From Candidatus Nanoarchaeia archaeon (lineage in GTDB: Archaea > Nanobdellota > Nanobdellia > Woesearchaeales > JACPBV01), in the NCBI GenBank assembly GCA_028279655.1, contig JANQNH010000018.1, positions 1 through 64,000 of the forward strand: a DNA stretch of 64,000 nucleotides. Reading direction: 5' to 3'. The notes under the pieces were generated by a model, which ran no database searches, was not told the DNA's origin, and saw only the letters and a list, made by a program, of their open reading frames with translations. The position numbers were made by a program, and so were the translations under genes. Below are positions 25,912 to 34,282 of the stretch, in pieces. How positions within the stretch are numbered: position 1 is the stretch's first letter; each line of letters opens with the position of its first letter.

Positions 25912-28308
25912 GTGAATAAAGATACTAAGTATATTCTATGGTTTGATGAAGTCGGTATTGGAGACGTGCCTTTGGTAGGCGGGAAGAATGCTTCGCTTGG
26001 AGAGATGTATAGGGCGCTGAGCAAGAAAAAGGTTGCTGTTCCTAATGGTTTTGCTGTTACAGCTTATGCTTATATGTATTTTCTTGAAGAAGAGCATCTT
26101 ATGGAGGAACTTAAGAGGGTTCTAGGTAAGGTTAATATCAAGAGTGTTGAGAGTCTGCGGAAAGTAGGGCATGAAGCTAGGCAATTGATACTGAGGGCAG
26201 ATCTGCCTCCACCGCTCAGAATGGCTATTACTGATGCTTATCGTAAGTTATGCAAGAGATATGGAAGCAATACAGATGTTGCGGTCAGAAGCAGCGCTAC
26301 AGCTGAGGACCTTCCAGATGCTTCTTTTGCCGGACAACAGGAAACCTATCTTAATATCAGAGGAGAGCATGCTCTGATGGATGCTTGTAAGAAATGTTTT
26401 GCCTCTCTTTTTACAGACAGGGCTATCCATTACAGAATTGACAAGGGATTTGACCATTTTAAGGTCGCTTTAAGCATCGGTGTGCAGAAGATGGTCAGAA
26501 GTGATGTTGGTGCAAGTGGTGTTATGTTCTCTATTGATACAGAGTCTGGTTTCAAGGATGCGGTTCTGGTAAACGCAATCTATGGTTTAGGGGAGAATAT
26601 AGTCCAGGGGGCTGTAAATCCTGATGAATACTATGTCTTTAAGCCTACACTAAAGAAGGGATTTAATTCAATAGTGAGCAAGACTATCGGGAGTAAGAAT
26701 CTTCAGATGGTTTATGCTACAGGCGGTTCCAAGAATACAACGAAGAATGTTAGTGTATCTCCAGAGGACAGGAATAGGTTTGTCTTGAGCGATAAAGAGG
26801 TACTTCAGTTAGCGAAGTGGGCCTGTGTTATTGAAGAACATTATAAGAAACCAATGGATATGGAATGGGCTAAGGATGGCAAAACAGGTAAGCTGTTTAT
26901 AGTCCAGGCAAGGCCCGAAACAGTACAGAGCCAGAAGGATGTCAATGTTTTAGAGGATTATGTCTTGAGTAAGAAAGGAAAATTGTTGACTACTGGCAGA
27001 AGTGTTGGTTCTAAGATAGGCACTGGAAAAGCAAATATCATAAAGAATGTGGAAGATATCAGGAAATTTAAGCCTGGCGAGGTTTTGGTTACAGAGATGA
27101 CTGATCCAGACTGGGAACCCATAATGAAGATCGCCTCTGCTATTGTTACCAATAAAGGAGGCAGGACATGTCATGCTGCTATCGTGTCCAGGGAACTTGG
27201 AGTCCCTTGTATTGTGGGAACTAATAATGCAACTCATGTGGTAAAGAGCGGGAAGGGAATCACTGTTAGCTGTGCTGAGGGGGAGGTTGGTTATGTTTAT
27301 GACGGTATAATCCCTTTTAAGGTTGTAAAACATAATCTTAAGAATTTCAAGAGGCCCAGGACAAAGGTGATGATGAATGTTGGTAATCCAGAGCAGGCAT
27401 TTGAGTTTTCTTTTATACCTAACGATGGTGTGGGGCTTGCGAGGGAGGAGTTTATCATCAATGAATATATCAAGATACACCCTAAGGCCCTCATACATTA
27501 CAGCATGATTAAGGATCCTAAGATAAAGGGAGAGATTGATAAGCTAACTGCAGGATATGGGGATAAGAGGCAGTTTTTTATAGATAAATTAGCTTATGGT
27601 GTTGGGATGATCGCTGCTGCTTTTTATCCAAAGGATGTTATTGTCCGTATGAGTGATTTTAAATCTAACGAATATGCTAATCTGATAGGGGGACACATGT
27701 TTGAGCCTATGGAGCATAATCCGATGATAGGTTGGAGGGGGGCTTCCAGATATTATTCTGAGGATTATAAAGGAGCGTTTGCCCTGGAATGTATTGCTAT
27801 GAAAAAGGTCAGAGAGGAAATGGGATTAACGAATGTGAAGCTGATGATCCCTTTCTGCAGGACTATAGATGAGGGAAAGAAGGTACTAAAGGAGATGGAG
27901 AAGAACGGCCTGAAGAGAGGCAAGAACAAATTGCAGGTTTATGTTATGTGTGAGATACCTTCTAATGTGATACTTGCTGATGAGTTTTCAAAGATCTTTG
28001 ATGGATTTTCAATAGGAACGAATGATCTGACTCAGTTGGCACTAGGATTAGATAGAGACTCTGAACTTGTTAGCCATGTTTATGATGAGAGGAATATGGC
28101 TGTTAAGACATTGGTAGCTTCTGTGATTGCCAAGGCCAAGGCTAATAAGAGGAAGATTGGATTGTGTGGCGAAGCGGGTTCGATACCTGAGTTTGCTGAG
28201 TTTTTAGCAGAATGCGGTATAGACTCTATCTCTGTTGTTCCAGATGCGGCAATTTTAACAACTCTCACTGTTTATAATGCTGAGCAGAGATTAAAGAAAA
28301 AGAAGTGA
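25912..28308 (+). CDS. ppsA: Phosphoenolpyruvate synthase
   Basis: 798 residues, normal length. It converts pyruvate, ATP and water to PEP, AMP and phosphate, a gluconeogenic entry step. Start GTG with GAGGTG site upstream. N-terminal ATP-grasp-like domain (VGGKNASLGEM at ~24, AVRSSATAEDLPDASFAGQQ ~124-143). Swivelling phospho-His domain with GGRTCHAAIVSRELGVPC (catalytic His ~421). C-terminal PEP/pyruvate barrel with PNDGVGLAREEF, MIPFCRT, MCEIPSN and the catalytic Cys region IGLCGEAGS. Ends in TGA. Confidence 0.96.
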   Translation: MNKDTKYILWFDEVGIGDVPLVGGKNASLGEMYRALSKKKVAVPNGFAVTAYAYMYFLEEEHLMEELKRVLGKVNIKSVESLRKVGHEARQLILRADLPPPLRMAITDAYRKLCKRYGSNTDVAVRSSATAEDLPDASFAGQQETYLNIRGEHALMDACKKCFASLFTDRAIHYRIDKGFDHFKVALSIGVQKMVRSDVGASGVMFSIDTESGFKDAVLVNAIYGLGENIVQGAVNPDEYYVFKPTLKKGFNSIVSKTIGSKNLQMVYATGGSKNTTKNVSVSPEDRNRFVLSDKEVLQLAKWACVIEEHYKKPMDMEWAKDGKTGKLFIVQARPETVQSQKDVNVLEDYVLSKKGKLLTTGRSVGSKIGTGKANIIKNVEDIRKFKPGEVLVTEMTDPDWEPIMKIASAIVTNKGGRTCHAAIVSRELGVPCIVGTNNATHVVKSGKGITVSCAEGEVGYVYDGIIPFKVVKHNLKNFKRPRTKVMMNVGNPEQAFEFSFIPNDGVGLAREEFIINEYIKIHPKALIHYSMIKDPKIKGEIDKLTAGYGDKRQFFIDKLAYGVGMIAAAFYPKDVIVRMSDFKSNEYANLIGGHMFEPMEHNPMIGWRGASRYYSEDYKGAFALECIAMKKVREEMGLTNVKLMIPFCRTIDEGKKVLKEMEKNGLKRGKNKLQVYVMCEIPSNVILADEFSKIFDGFSIGTNDLTQLALGLDRDSELVSHVYDERNMAVKTLVASVIAKAKANKRKIGLCGEAGSIPEFAEFLAECGIDSISVVPDAAILTTLTVYNAEQRLKKKK

Positions 28309-28478
28309 GCACTTGCCAATCCTGATTCTTTAGAATTTTGTGCTTTTAGAGTCTTTATTCTTAGAATCACTAGTTCACTTGCCACTTGCCAACCACCCGT
28401 AGGACATATAAATCAATACTTCTTACTTTGTTTTCATTAATTTGAAATCCAAATAAGGTTATGATTTGGTGATTTCAA
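28309..28478. other. Intergenic region with repeated CACTTGCCA and an inverted repeat
   Basis: Between ppsA and a homing endonuclease gene. It contains three near copies of CACTTGCCA (28310, 28377, 28384) and a near-symmetrical GATTCTTTAGAAT/ATTCTTAGAATC pair that could form a transcript end for ppsA. No tRNA or other RNA gene was recognised. Confidence 0.4.
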
Positions 28479-29429
28479 ATGAACTCAACAAAGATAAGAT
28501 TGAATCTGTATGATTTTCTGATAGATAATTCTGTGGTTCATGTCAAGATAGACAAGTATTTTAGGGATTTAATTCATAAAAAGTTGATTGATAAGTATGA
28601 TTCTCTTAGGAAGTACCATTATGGAAGGTTTAGAGTCACATATGGTGCTTTAAAAAACGATTTTAACCTAAATACCTATTTTAAGCTTCATAGATTGCTT
28701 AGAATAGCAAATGATGTTGATATTTCTAGAGAAGATGTCTTTAATCATGTATTATCTTTTTTTGCTTATGGTTCAAATAAGAATAAGCAGGTAATTATTC
28801 CTAAAGAAATTACAATCGACGAACAATTTGTAGAAGGTTTTGCTTTGTATCTTGCTGAAGGAGATACAGGACTTAGTGGAGACAAAATCCCCAGGAAATT
28901 TAGGTTTACAAACTCAGAGATTGATGTTATTGAGCACATGGCTAAATGGATTAATAAATATCTTCCAGGGAATGAATCCTATTTGATGGCAATAACTCCC
29001 TCTGAGGGCAACTATAATAAAATTATAAAATATCGGCTTTGCTTGGACAGTGCAATAATAATAGACTTAATTTTAGCAATGGATACTAAAATTAAGAATA
29101 TCTGCTCAAATAATCCTAAGTTGGCGGCTGCTTACATCAGAGGGATGATGATTGGTGAAGGTACTGCTTATTTTAACAAAAGCAGATATGTAAGGATTGA
29201 GATGAGGAATGAAAAAGAGATTAAATACCTTCATAGGTTATTTACTTTATTAGGCTTTAATTGTAGGCCTTCTCTCAGGACCAATAGACATAATATGTGG
29301 AGCATTTATATTGGTGCTAAACAGCTTAAAAGATATAATGATCTGATTGGTTTAGGGATTCATAGTAAGAGGCAGGCCATTTTGGAGAGGGCCGTTAATA
29401 AGAAGTTGAGGGTTAATCAGTATTGTTGA
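28479..29429 (+). CDS. LAGLIDADG endonuclease, free-standing
   Basis: 316 residues. Motif 1 FVEGFALYLAEGDTG (~117-131) and motif 2 AAYIRGMMIGEGTAY (~215-229) are the paired dodecapeptides of a monomeric LAGLIDADG nuclease, each with an acidic residue at the end. The N-terminal ~100 residues may be an added DNA-binding region. GGTGAT lies about 5 nt before the ATG. It is not inside an intein or an evident intron; the flanking genes ppsA and the AN1-like gene look intact. It could be a selfish gene in an intergenic site or a domesticated WhiA-like regulator. Confidence 0.82.
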   Translation: MNSTKIRLNLYDFLIDNSVVHVKIDKYFRDLIHKKLIDKYDSLRKYHYGRFRVTYGALKNDFNLNTYFKLHRLLRIANDVDISREDVFNHVLSFFAYGSNKNKQVIIPKEITIDEQFVEGFALYLAEGDTGLSGDKIPRKFRFTNSEIDVIEHMAKWINKYLPGNESYLMAITPSEGNYNKIIKYRLCLDSAIIIDLILAMDTKIKNICSNNPKLAAAYIRGMMIGEGTAYFNKSRYVRIEMRNEKEIKYLHRLFTLLGFNCRPSLRTNRHNMWSIYIGAKQLKRYNDLIGLGIHSKRQAILERAVNKKLRVNQYC

Positions 29430-29485
29430 GTTAAGTAACTAATTGATGGAAGAATGAATTTTTTGTTTAGATTACCTTAGAAAAT

Positions 29486-29992
29486 TTATCTGCCAGTTAC
29501 AATTACTTTTCCTTTTGACCAAATCTCTCTTAAGGGTTTAGGCATTGATGGAGGATTTCCTTTACATTCGTGATTTTCAGGTATCCTATGTTCTGGACAG
29601 TGCCATTTTTGACAATAAGAGCAATAAAATCTGTCAAACTTATACTCTATTTTCTTTTTACAGTATTCACACCTACCTTTAAATGATTTCCTTTTATTTA
29701 TCTCTGGTGCTTCATAAGTTGTAGTTTTATAATTTAATGTATGCCTCTCATCTTTTCTTTTGACTTCTATTATGTTTTTTACGTCTTTACATGCTTTAAT
29801 TGCATGTTTTCTACAAAAATATCTATTGTCACCAATATTATATATTCTTCCATCTATTCGTTCATTACATACGTAACATCTTGCTCTCCCACCAGAGACT
29901 GTAATACCTAACTTTCTTAAAGTTTTACCTCTTTGATACATCCATAATATAAATATAACAACCCCAATAATAATTAATAATTTAGTATCCAA
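29486..29992 (-). CDS. Membrane-tethered AN1-type zinc-finger protein
   Basis: 168 residues. One N-terminal transmembrane helix (~4-20), then a treble-cleft-like Cys pair (CYVCNERI ~39, YFCRKHA ~58). A C-terminal AN1-like zinc finger follows: CEYCKKKIEYKFDRFYCSYC, then WHCPEHRIPENHEC (~108-145). AN1 fingers in archaea are linked to ubiquitin-like or membrane protein handling, but function here is unknown. Its upstream region borders the TrmG10-like gene, same strand. Confidence 0.75.
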   Translation of the reverse strand: MDTKLLIIIGVVIFILWMYQRGKTLRKLGITVSGGRARCYVCNERIDGRIYNIGDNRYFCRKHAIKACKDVKNIIEVKRKDERHTLNYKTTTYEAPEINKRKSFKGRCEYCKKKIEYKFDRFYCSYCQKWHCPEHRIPENHECKGNPPSMPKPLREIWSKGKVIVTGR

Positions 29993-30041
29993 TTAGACCA
30001 CCCTCTTCACTATTGTTATAGACGAGAATATTTAAATCTTT

Positions 30042-31073
30042 CTAACTCAAAACAACAATCTTCCTCGTCAAGCTTCTATGAATATACTGAGAAAATTCCT
30101 TCTCTAGCTTGAGGTTAGCTTTTTTGATTAATCTTTTGTAGTTTACGTAGTTTGGGAAGATTATGACTGCCCTTATTTTTAGTATCTTTTTTAGGTTTTT
30201 TAGGAATGTTAAGTAAAACTCTTCAAGGTTCTTGATCCTCTGCTTCTGGTTGCTCTGTTTTAATGAGATCTTCTGGTTCTTTTTTCCTTTCTTGATCCAT
30301 ATTGATGTGTTTAAGCCGTAAGGGACGTCTGTTATGATGTAATTGTACTTATTCTTTATCTTGAGAGCGTCTTGATTTATCAGTTTGTACTTCTTTACCT
30401 TGTAATAGTCCAGGTTTGTTTTTGATCTCTTTATCATCTCTTTGTATAGGTCATATCCTATTGGTTTTATCCCTATTAATGCTGCTTCTAGTAGTATTCC
30501 TCCTGACCCACAGAATGGATCCATTATCTCTTTTTCTGCTCCTGCTAAGTTGATTAAGGCCCGAGCTAGCTTTGGATTTAGAGCAGTTGGGTGGAGTTTT
30601 GGTCTTTTGTGTGCTTTTCTTTTTTCAAAGTCCTGTTTTAGCTCTTTTATCAGTTTTGTTGCATAAACCTTGTTTCCAATAAAAAAGAATTCAATCTGTG
30701 TTTTGGATTTAGTTAGATCTACTTTTGGGTTTTTTAGCTTTCTCCAGATGTAGCCTGCTAGGGTTCTTTCATTAATCCCTTCCCTACCACCCTCTCCTGC
30801 CTCCAATTGATAGGTTTTTATTGCGAAATCCTTTTTGTAAATAGACTGCCAGTCAAAATCCTTTATTTTTTTTGTTAGGTCTTTCTTATTTGTTTCAAAC
30901 AGGTACTTATAGACTTTTCTTGTATATGCTAATCTCTCGGCCTTTTGTGTATCCTTTAGGTCTAGGAACAGAAGGTTATCGACAAGTTTGTGTTTCCTGG
31001 TGTTGAACAAGGATAGAACCTCCTCTTTGGCTAGCTTTAGATCTTCTTTTGATAAGAGAAATAGGTATTTCAT
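30042..31073 (-). CDS. TrmG10-like tRNA (guanine-N2) methyltransferase (THUMP + MTase)
   Basis: 343 residues. The N-terminal ~150 residues fit a THUMP RNA-binding region. The Rossmann methyltransferase has motif I DPFCGSGGILLEA (185-197) and motif IV DVPYGL (249-254), a variant of the DPPYG seen in COG1041 enzymes that make m2G/m2,2G10 in archaeal tRNA. HPTALNPKLARALINLAG (161-178) is the usual motif X. The stop overlaps nothing; the start overlaps the GDYXXLXY gene by one base, indicating an operon. Confidence 0.88.
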   Translation of the reverse strand: MKYLFLLSKEDLKLAKEEVLSLFNTRKHKLVDNLLFLDLKDTQKAERLAYTRKVYKYLFETNKKDLTKKIKDFDWQSIYKKDFAIKTYQLEAGEGGREGINERTLAGYIWRKLKNPKVDLTKSKTQIEFFFIGNKVYATKLIKELKQDFEKRKAHKRPKLHPTALNPKLARALINLAGAEKEIMDPFCGSGGILLEAALIGIKPIGYDLYKEMIKRSKTNLDYYKVKKYKLINQDALKIKNKYNYIITDVPYGLNTSIWIKKGKKNQKISLKQSNQKQRIKNLEEFYLTFLKNLKKILKIRAVIIFPNYVNYKRLIKKANLKLEKEFSQYIHRSLTRKIVVLS

Positions 31074-31615
31074 TATGATGTAAGTCTTGCTTTTTTATAC
31101 TCTATTTGTACTGGTTCGCCGTTCTGAAGAAGATTTACTAACCTTGCTTTTCCAGAGCTGTCAACCTTGGCCTCTACAGTGATGTCCCTTGTAGGTACGT
31201 CTGCATCTCTTTCGAAGAAGAACTGCTCAATACCATACTTTATGTTAGTGCTGTTTCCTCTCACCCTAGTTACAGTCCCCCTGATGAATGTTCCATGTTG
31301 TGGCTTTGTTAGGGTTGCTTTTTCAAGTCTCCAGATATTATTCTCATCTGGTTTAAGGATTACATAGATCTTGTCTCCTTGCCTGATATCTCCTTCAAAT
31401 TCAACAGTGCCTATCTCATAGTTTATTGTCATATACTGTCCTCTGAGAGGATCAAAAGGATCTACTGGCCTGGTATCAAGAATGACTGTTGTGCCTGTAA
31501 GTAAGGGCCAGGATAGGTAGAAGATAAAACCTCCTGCTATTACAAGAATAACTAGAATGCCTATAATCAACCTTTTGTATTCTGTTTTGTTCTTTCGATC
31601 AGTTTCCTTCTCCAT
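31073..31615 (-). CDS. GDYXXLXY-type membrane-anchored protein
   Basis: 180 residues. An N-terminal transmembrane helix (~15-36) is followed by a beta domain containing DPFDPLRGQYMTINYEIG (~54-71), the GDYxxLxY signature in variant form. In bacteria such proteins are encoded next to DUF2157/DUF4401 membrane proteins, as here, where it overlaps the DUF2157 gene by 49 bp. Function unknown; a joint membrane complex is likely. Confidence 0.83.
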   Translation of the reverse strand: MEKETDRKNKTEYKRLIIGILVILVIAGGFIFYLSWPLLTGTTVILDTRPVDPFDPLRGQYMTINYEIGTVEFEGDIRQGDKIYVILKPDENNIWRLEKATLTKPQHGTFIRGTVTRVRGNSTNIKYGIEQFFFERDADVPTRDITVEAKVDSSGKARLVNLLQNGEPVQIEYKKARLTS

Positions 31616-33144
31616 TTTTCAATGAGCCACCCCCCTATCAGGAGGATGCTTCCTCCAGTGATAAATATGATGCTAAGACTGGTGTATCCCCAAAGATCCA
31701 TCATAAATCCAATGTATCTTGTTACTATATCCAGTGCAAAGAAGATTATCGCAAGATTGATGATCTTTGGTAACTTCAACCAGGTTCCATAAGCTATGAA
31801 TGTTAATATTATCATTATGAGTGCGATGTTGATTATTATCCAGATCGTCCAGACAATAATGGGAACATCATCATTTCCAAAATTAAAATCATTTGTACGC
31901 CATTTACATTCTTTTTCCCCTTTGCATGCTTCAAATTTGTTGTTATAATCTGAACACAGATCATACTCTCTGCAGCTGCTTCTTTCCCATTTGCAGCTTA
32001 ATTTGCTTTCTTCACATTCATCTTGTGATATATAAGCCCAACAGTTCTCTTTAACACACCCTCTTTCGCTCCACATACAACTCTGCTCAGAAAGGCATAA
32101 TTCTTTGTCTTTTTTGTCAAAGCACCTGATTTGTTCACACCTGCCTTCATGCCATTCGCATGATATCCTTTCGTCTGTCTCACATTCACTGGGTTCCTTG
32201 AGGTCCCAACAACTTAATTCATCACACCTATTGTCATCCCAAAGACACATTTTTTCTTCCGAAGCGGATTCACATTCTTCTTGATTATCGTTGTCAAAGC
32301 ATCTTTTCTCACTACATAAACCCAGCTTATCTGATGTCAATGCTGTAAGGCTGATCAGGGCTATAAGGACAATTACTATAGCCATCATACCAAGCAGTTC
32401 TTTTCTTTGGGCTGAGTTGTTATTTATGGCAAGGACTACTCCTGAGCTTATTACGATTATGGATGAGATCGCCAAAACAAAGAGCAGTATGATGGGTGCT
32501 GTAGTTACTACTGCTTCTTTGGGCCATAGCATCGGCAAGAATAACTGGAAGCTAAGCAGATATGTGAATGCCAGAAAATAAAATACAGTCCACCACTGAT
32601 ACAGACCTGCGAAATCATGTTTTTTTGCTCTATGCCAAAGACAAAGACCATACAACAATATTCCCACGATAAGGAAGTAGAATGCAAGGATTCCAGGAGA
32701 TAACAGATCTTTTGCAGCTTCAGAGTAGGCGATAAATTGAATTACGATCCAGACTAAAAATTCTATAAGGGCAACGACAAGGCTAATTGAAGATTGGAAT
32801 ATGTACGATAGTATGAACACGCCGATCCAAGCTATTAATAGTAACCATGCAGTTCCTTGAATAGTAGCATCAGTAGAGAATATCTGGGCTATGAGGAAGA
32901 TACTGAGAGTGTATAAAAGCGCTCCTAAAACAAGCAAAGCTTTTCCAATACCTGGATATTTATTAATTCTCAGCATTGTTCCAGCGAAATATGTCCCTGT
33001 TGTCGCCAGCAGGAGTATAATTATCTTTATGGGTGAAGGCATCTGATGCCAGTTTTGCGCAATCAACCAAGCAACACCTAACGCGATTAGAATAGAACCT
33101 ATTATAGCAACTATGGATCCAAAGGATAATCCCTTTTTGTTCAT
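31567..33144 (-). CDS. DUF2157 membrane protein with inserted Cys-rich repeats
   Basis: 525 residues. The first ~270 residues are multi-helix DUF2157: GSIVAIIGSILIALGVAWLI, NWHQMPSPIKI, many helices. Residues 277-415 form a soluble Cys-rich block of 4-5 repeats with a period near 28-30. Each unit carries CFD/CWD and C-x-W followed by a Cys, for example CLWDDNRC and CEWHEGRC. Three more helices follow (~428-510). The insertion is predicted extracytoplasmic and disulfide-bonded; equivalent proteins normally lack it. Coupled to the GDYXXLXY gene by overlap. Confidence 0.82.
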   Translation of the reverse strand: MNKKGLSFGSIVAIIGSILIALGVAWLIAQNWHQMPSPIKIIILLLATTGTYFAGTMLRINKYPGIGKALLVLGALLYTLSIFLIAQIFSTDATIQGTAWLLLIAWIGVFILSYIFQSSISLVVALIEFLVWIVIQFIAYSEAAKDLLSPGILAFYFLIVGILLYGLCLWHRAKKHDFAGLYQWWTVFYFLAFTYLLSFQLFLPMLWPKEAVVTTAPIILLFVLAISSIIVISSGVVLAINNNSAQRKELLGMMAIVIVLIALISLTALTSDKLGLCSEKRCFDNDNQEECESASEEKMCLWDDNRCDELSCWDLKEPSECETDERISCEWHEGRCEQIRCFDKKDKELCLSEQSCMWSERGCVKENCWAYISQDECEESKLSCKWERSSCREYDLCSDYNNKFEACKGEKECKWRTNDFNFGNDDVPIIVWTIWIIINIALIMIILTFIAYGTWLKLPKIINLAIIFFALDIVTRYIGFMMDLWGYTSLSIIFITGGSILLIGGWLIEKWRRKLIERTKQNTKG

Positions 33145-33220
33145 ATGTAGTTTAGTTCACAAATATACTTTATAAAGTTTACTTAAATTCTTTTTTACTT
33201 CATAAAAATAATGACACAAA

Positions 33221-33230
33221 GTATTTAAAC
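33221..33230 (+). promoter_or_regulatory. TATA box that decides the start at 33252
   Basis: GTATTTAAAC is centred about 26 nt before ATG 33252, so the mRNA would begin at that codon. The upstream in-frame start at 33234 would lie before the predicted transcription start. Confidence 0.6.
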
Positions 33231-33251
33231 CTCATGGTACTTACTTTTTTT

Positions 33252-33587
33252 ATGGGAAGGGGGAGACCAGTCAAATCACAGATTCGGCAGAATATAATAG
33301 AGCTACTTTTTTTTCTAAAGGAAGGTTATGGTTATGACATATACAGGCATTACAAAGACATATTTCCTCCTGTAAGCATGAGGGTTATCTATTATCATCT
33401 AAGAAAGGGTGCAGATATAGGTGAGTTTAAGGTCAATAAGGTAATAAAGGAGAACGGTGATTTTTCATGGGGATCAGAAGCAGAGAAGATATATTATTCT
33501 TTGGGTCACGAGGCTCAGCCGATAGGCAACCAGAGGGTTAAGGAACTTCTGGACAGAAAGAATCTAAAGACCCCCGAGTCCTCCTGA
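33252..33587 (+). CDS. PadR-like winged-helix DNA-binding protein
   Basis: 111 residues from MGRGRPVKSQ. Helical segment QNIIELLFFLKEGYGYDIYRHYKDI followed by SMRVIYYHLRKGADIGEF gives a PadR/ArsR-like winged helix (~10-75), including the Tyr-rich recognition helix. Divergent from the DUF2157 operon, so it may regulate that operon or the convergent membrane gene (24-bp overlap at the 3' end). Confidence 0.7.
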   Translation: MGRGRPVKSQIRQNIIELLFFLKEGYGYDIYRHYKDIFPPVSMRVIYYHLRKGADIGEFKVNKVIKENGDFSWGSEAEKIYYSLGHEAQPIGNQRVKELLDRKNLKTPESS

Positions 33588-34190
33588 GTTTAGGCCGCCT
33601 GAATTTCCTCCGAATCCTCCTAATCCTTTTTCGTTGAAACTGCTTTCTTTTCCTAAGCCTGTATCTCCAAATCCCTCTTTTCCCTTTATCATCTTCTTAA
33701 GCAGGAATGCAACAAGCATGACAAATAAATAGAATATGACGAGGGCTATCAATACGTATCTTGTGATTTCCAGCTTCCCATAGGTCCATAGGATGGCTAC
33801 GCCTGAGAGATAGTATGTTGCGGTCGGAGATGCCAACAGGAAGGATACCTTGTCTCTCAGTTTATGGGAGAAGGAGTTTAATATCAGGAAAGTAGCATAT
33901 ATCATCAAAAACAATAATGCGAAGAATTTTACCCATTCAAAGTTTTCTCTCTGGTTGTCAAAAAGGAATTTCATAGATATTATCAGGACCCAGAACACGC
34001 TTAATCCGTTTCCTAAGGCTGTGTTCCACCCTAGCTCTTCTGATTTGTATCTGCTGAAATAGATTTCTAGGACAAACCAGAAAATTAAGATCGGGCCTAA
34101 GTACCAGAACAAGGAAGGATCGATGAACATCGGCTTGAATATGTCTAAAAATGCTCTGAGTATATCTCCTAGGAATCCTTGTATGGCCAT
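33564..34190 (-). CDS. Membrane protein with Gly-rich C-terminal tail
   Basis: 208 residues with about five transmembrane helices (~22-42, 55-72, 83-103, 118-138, 143-165) and a Gly/Leu/Asn-rich tail of ~40 residues built from GLGGFGG-like units. Family not recognised. Convergent with the PadR-like gene. The low-complexity tail could mediate assembly. Confidence 0.65.
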   Translation of the reverse strand: MAIQGFLGDILRAFLDIFKPMFIDPSLFWYLGPILIFWFVLEIYFSRYKSEELGWNTALGNGLSVFWVLIISMKFLFDNQRENFEWVKFFALLFLMIYATFLILNSFSHKLRDKVSFLLASPTATYYLSGVAILWTYGKLEITRYVLIALVIFYLFVMLVAFLLKKMIKGKEGFGDTGLGKESSFNEKGLGGFGGNSGGLNSGGLGGL

Positions 34191-34282
34191 ATCCTTTATT
34201 CTTATGTTTTATTATATAAATTTAGTGTTTTGTAGTATTCTCATCATATAAACTATCTTCTGTAGAAACGAAATGGTTAAAA

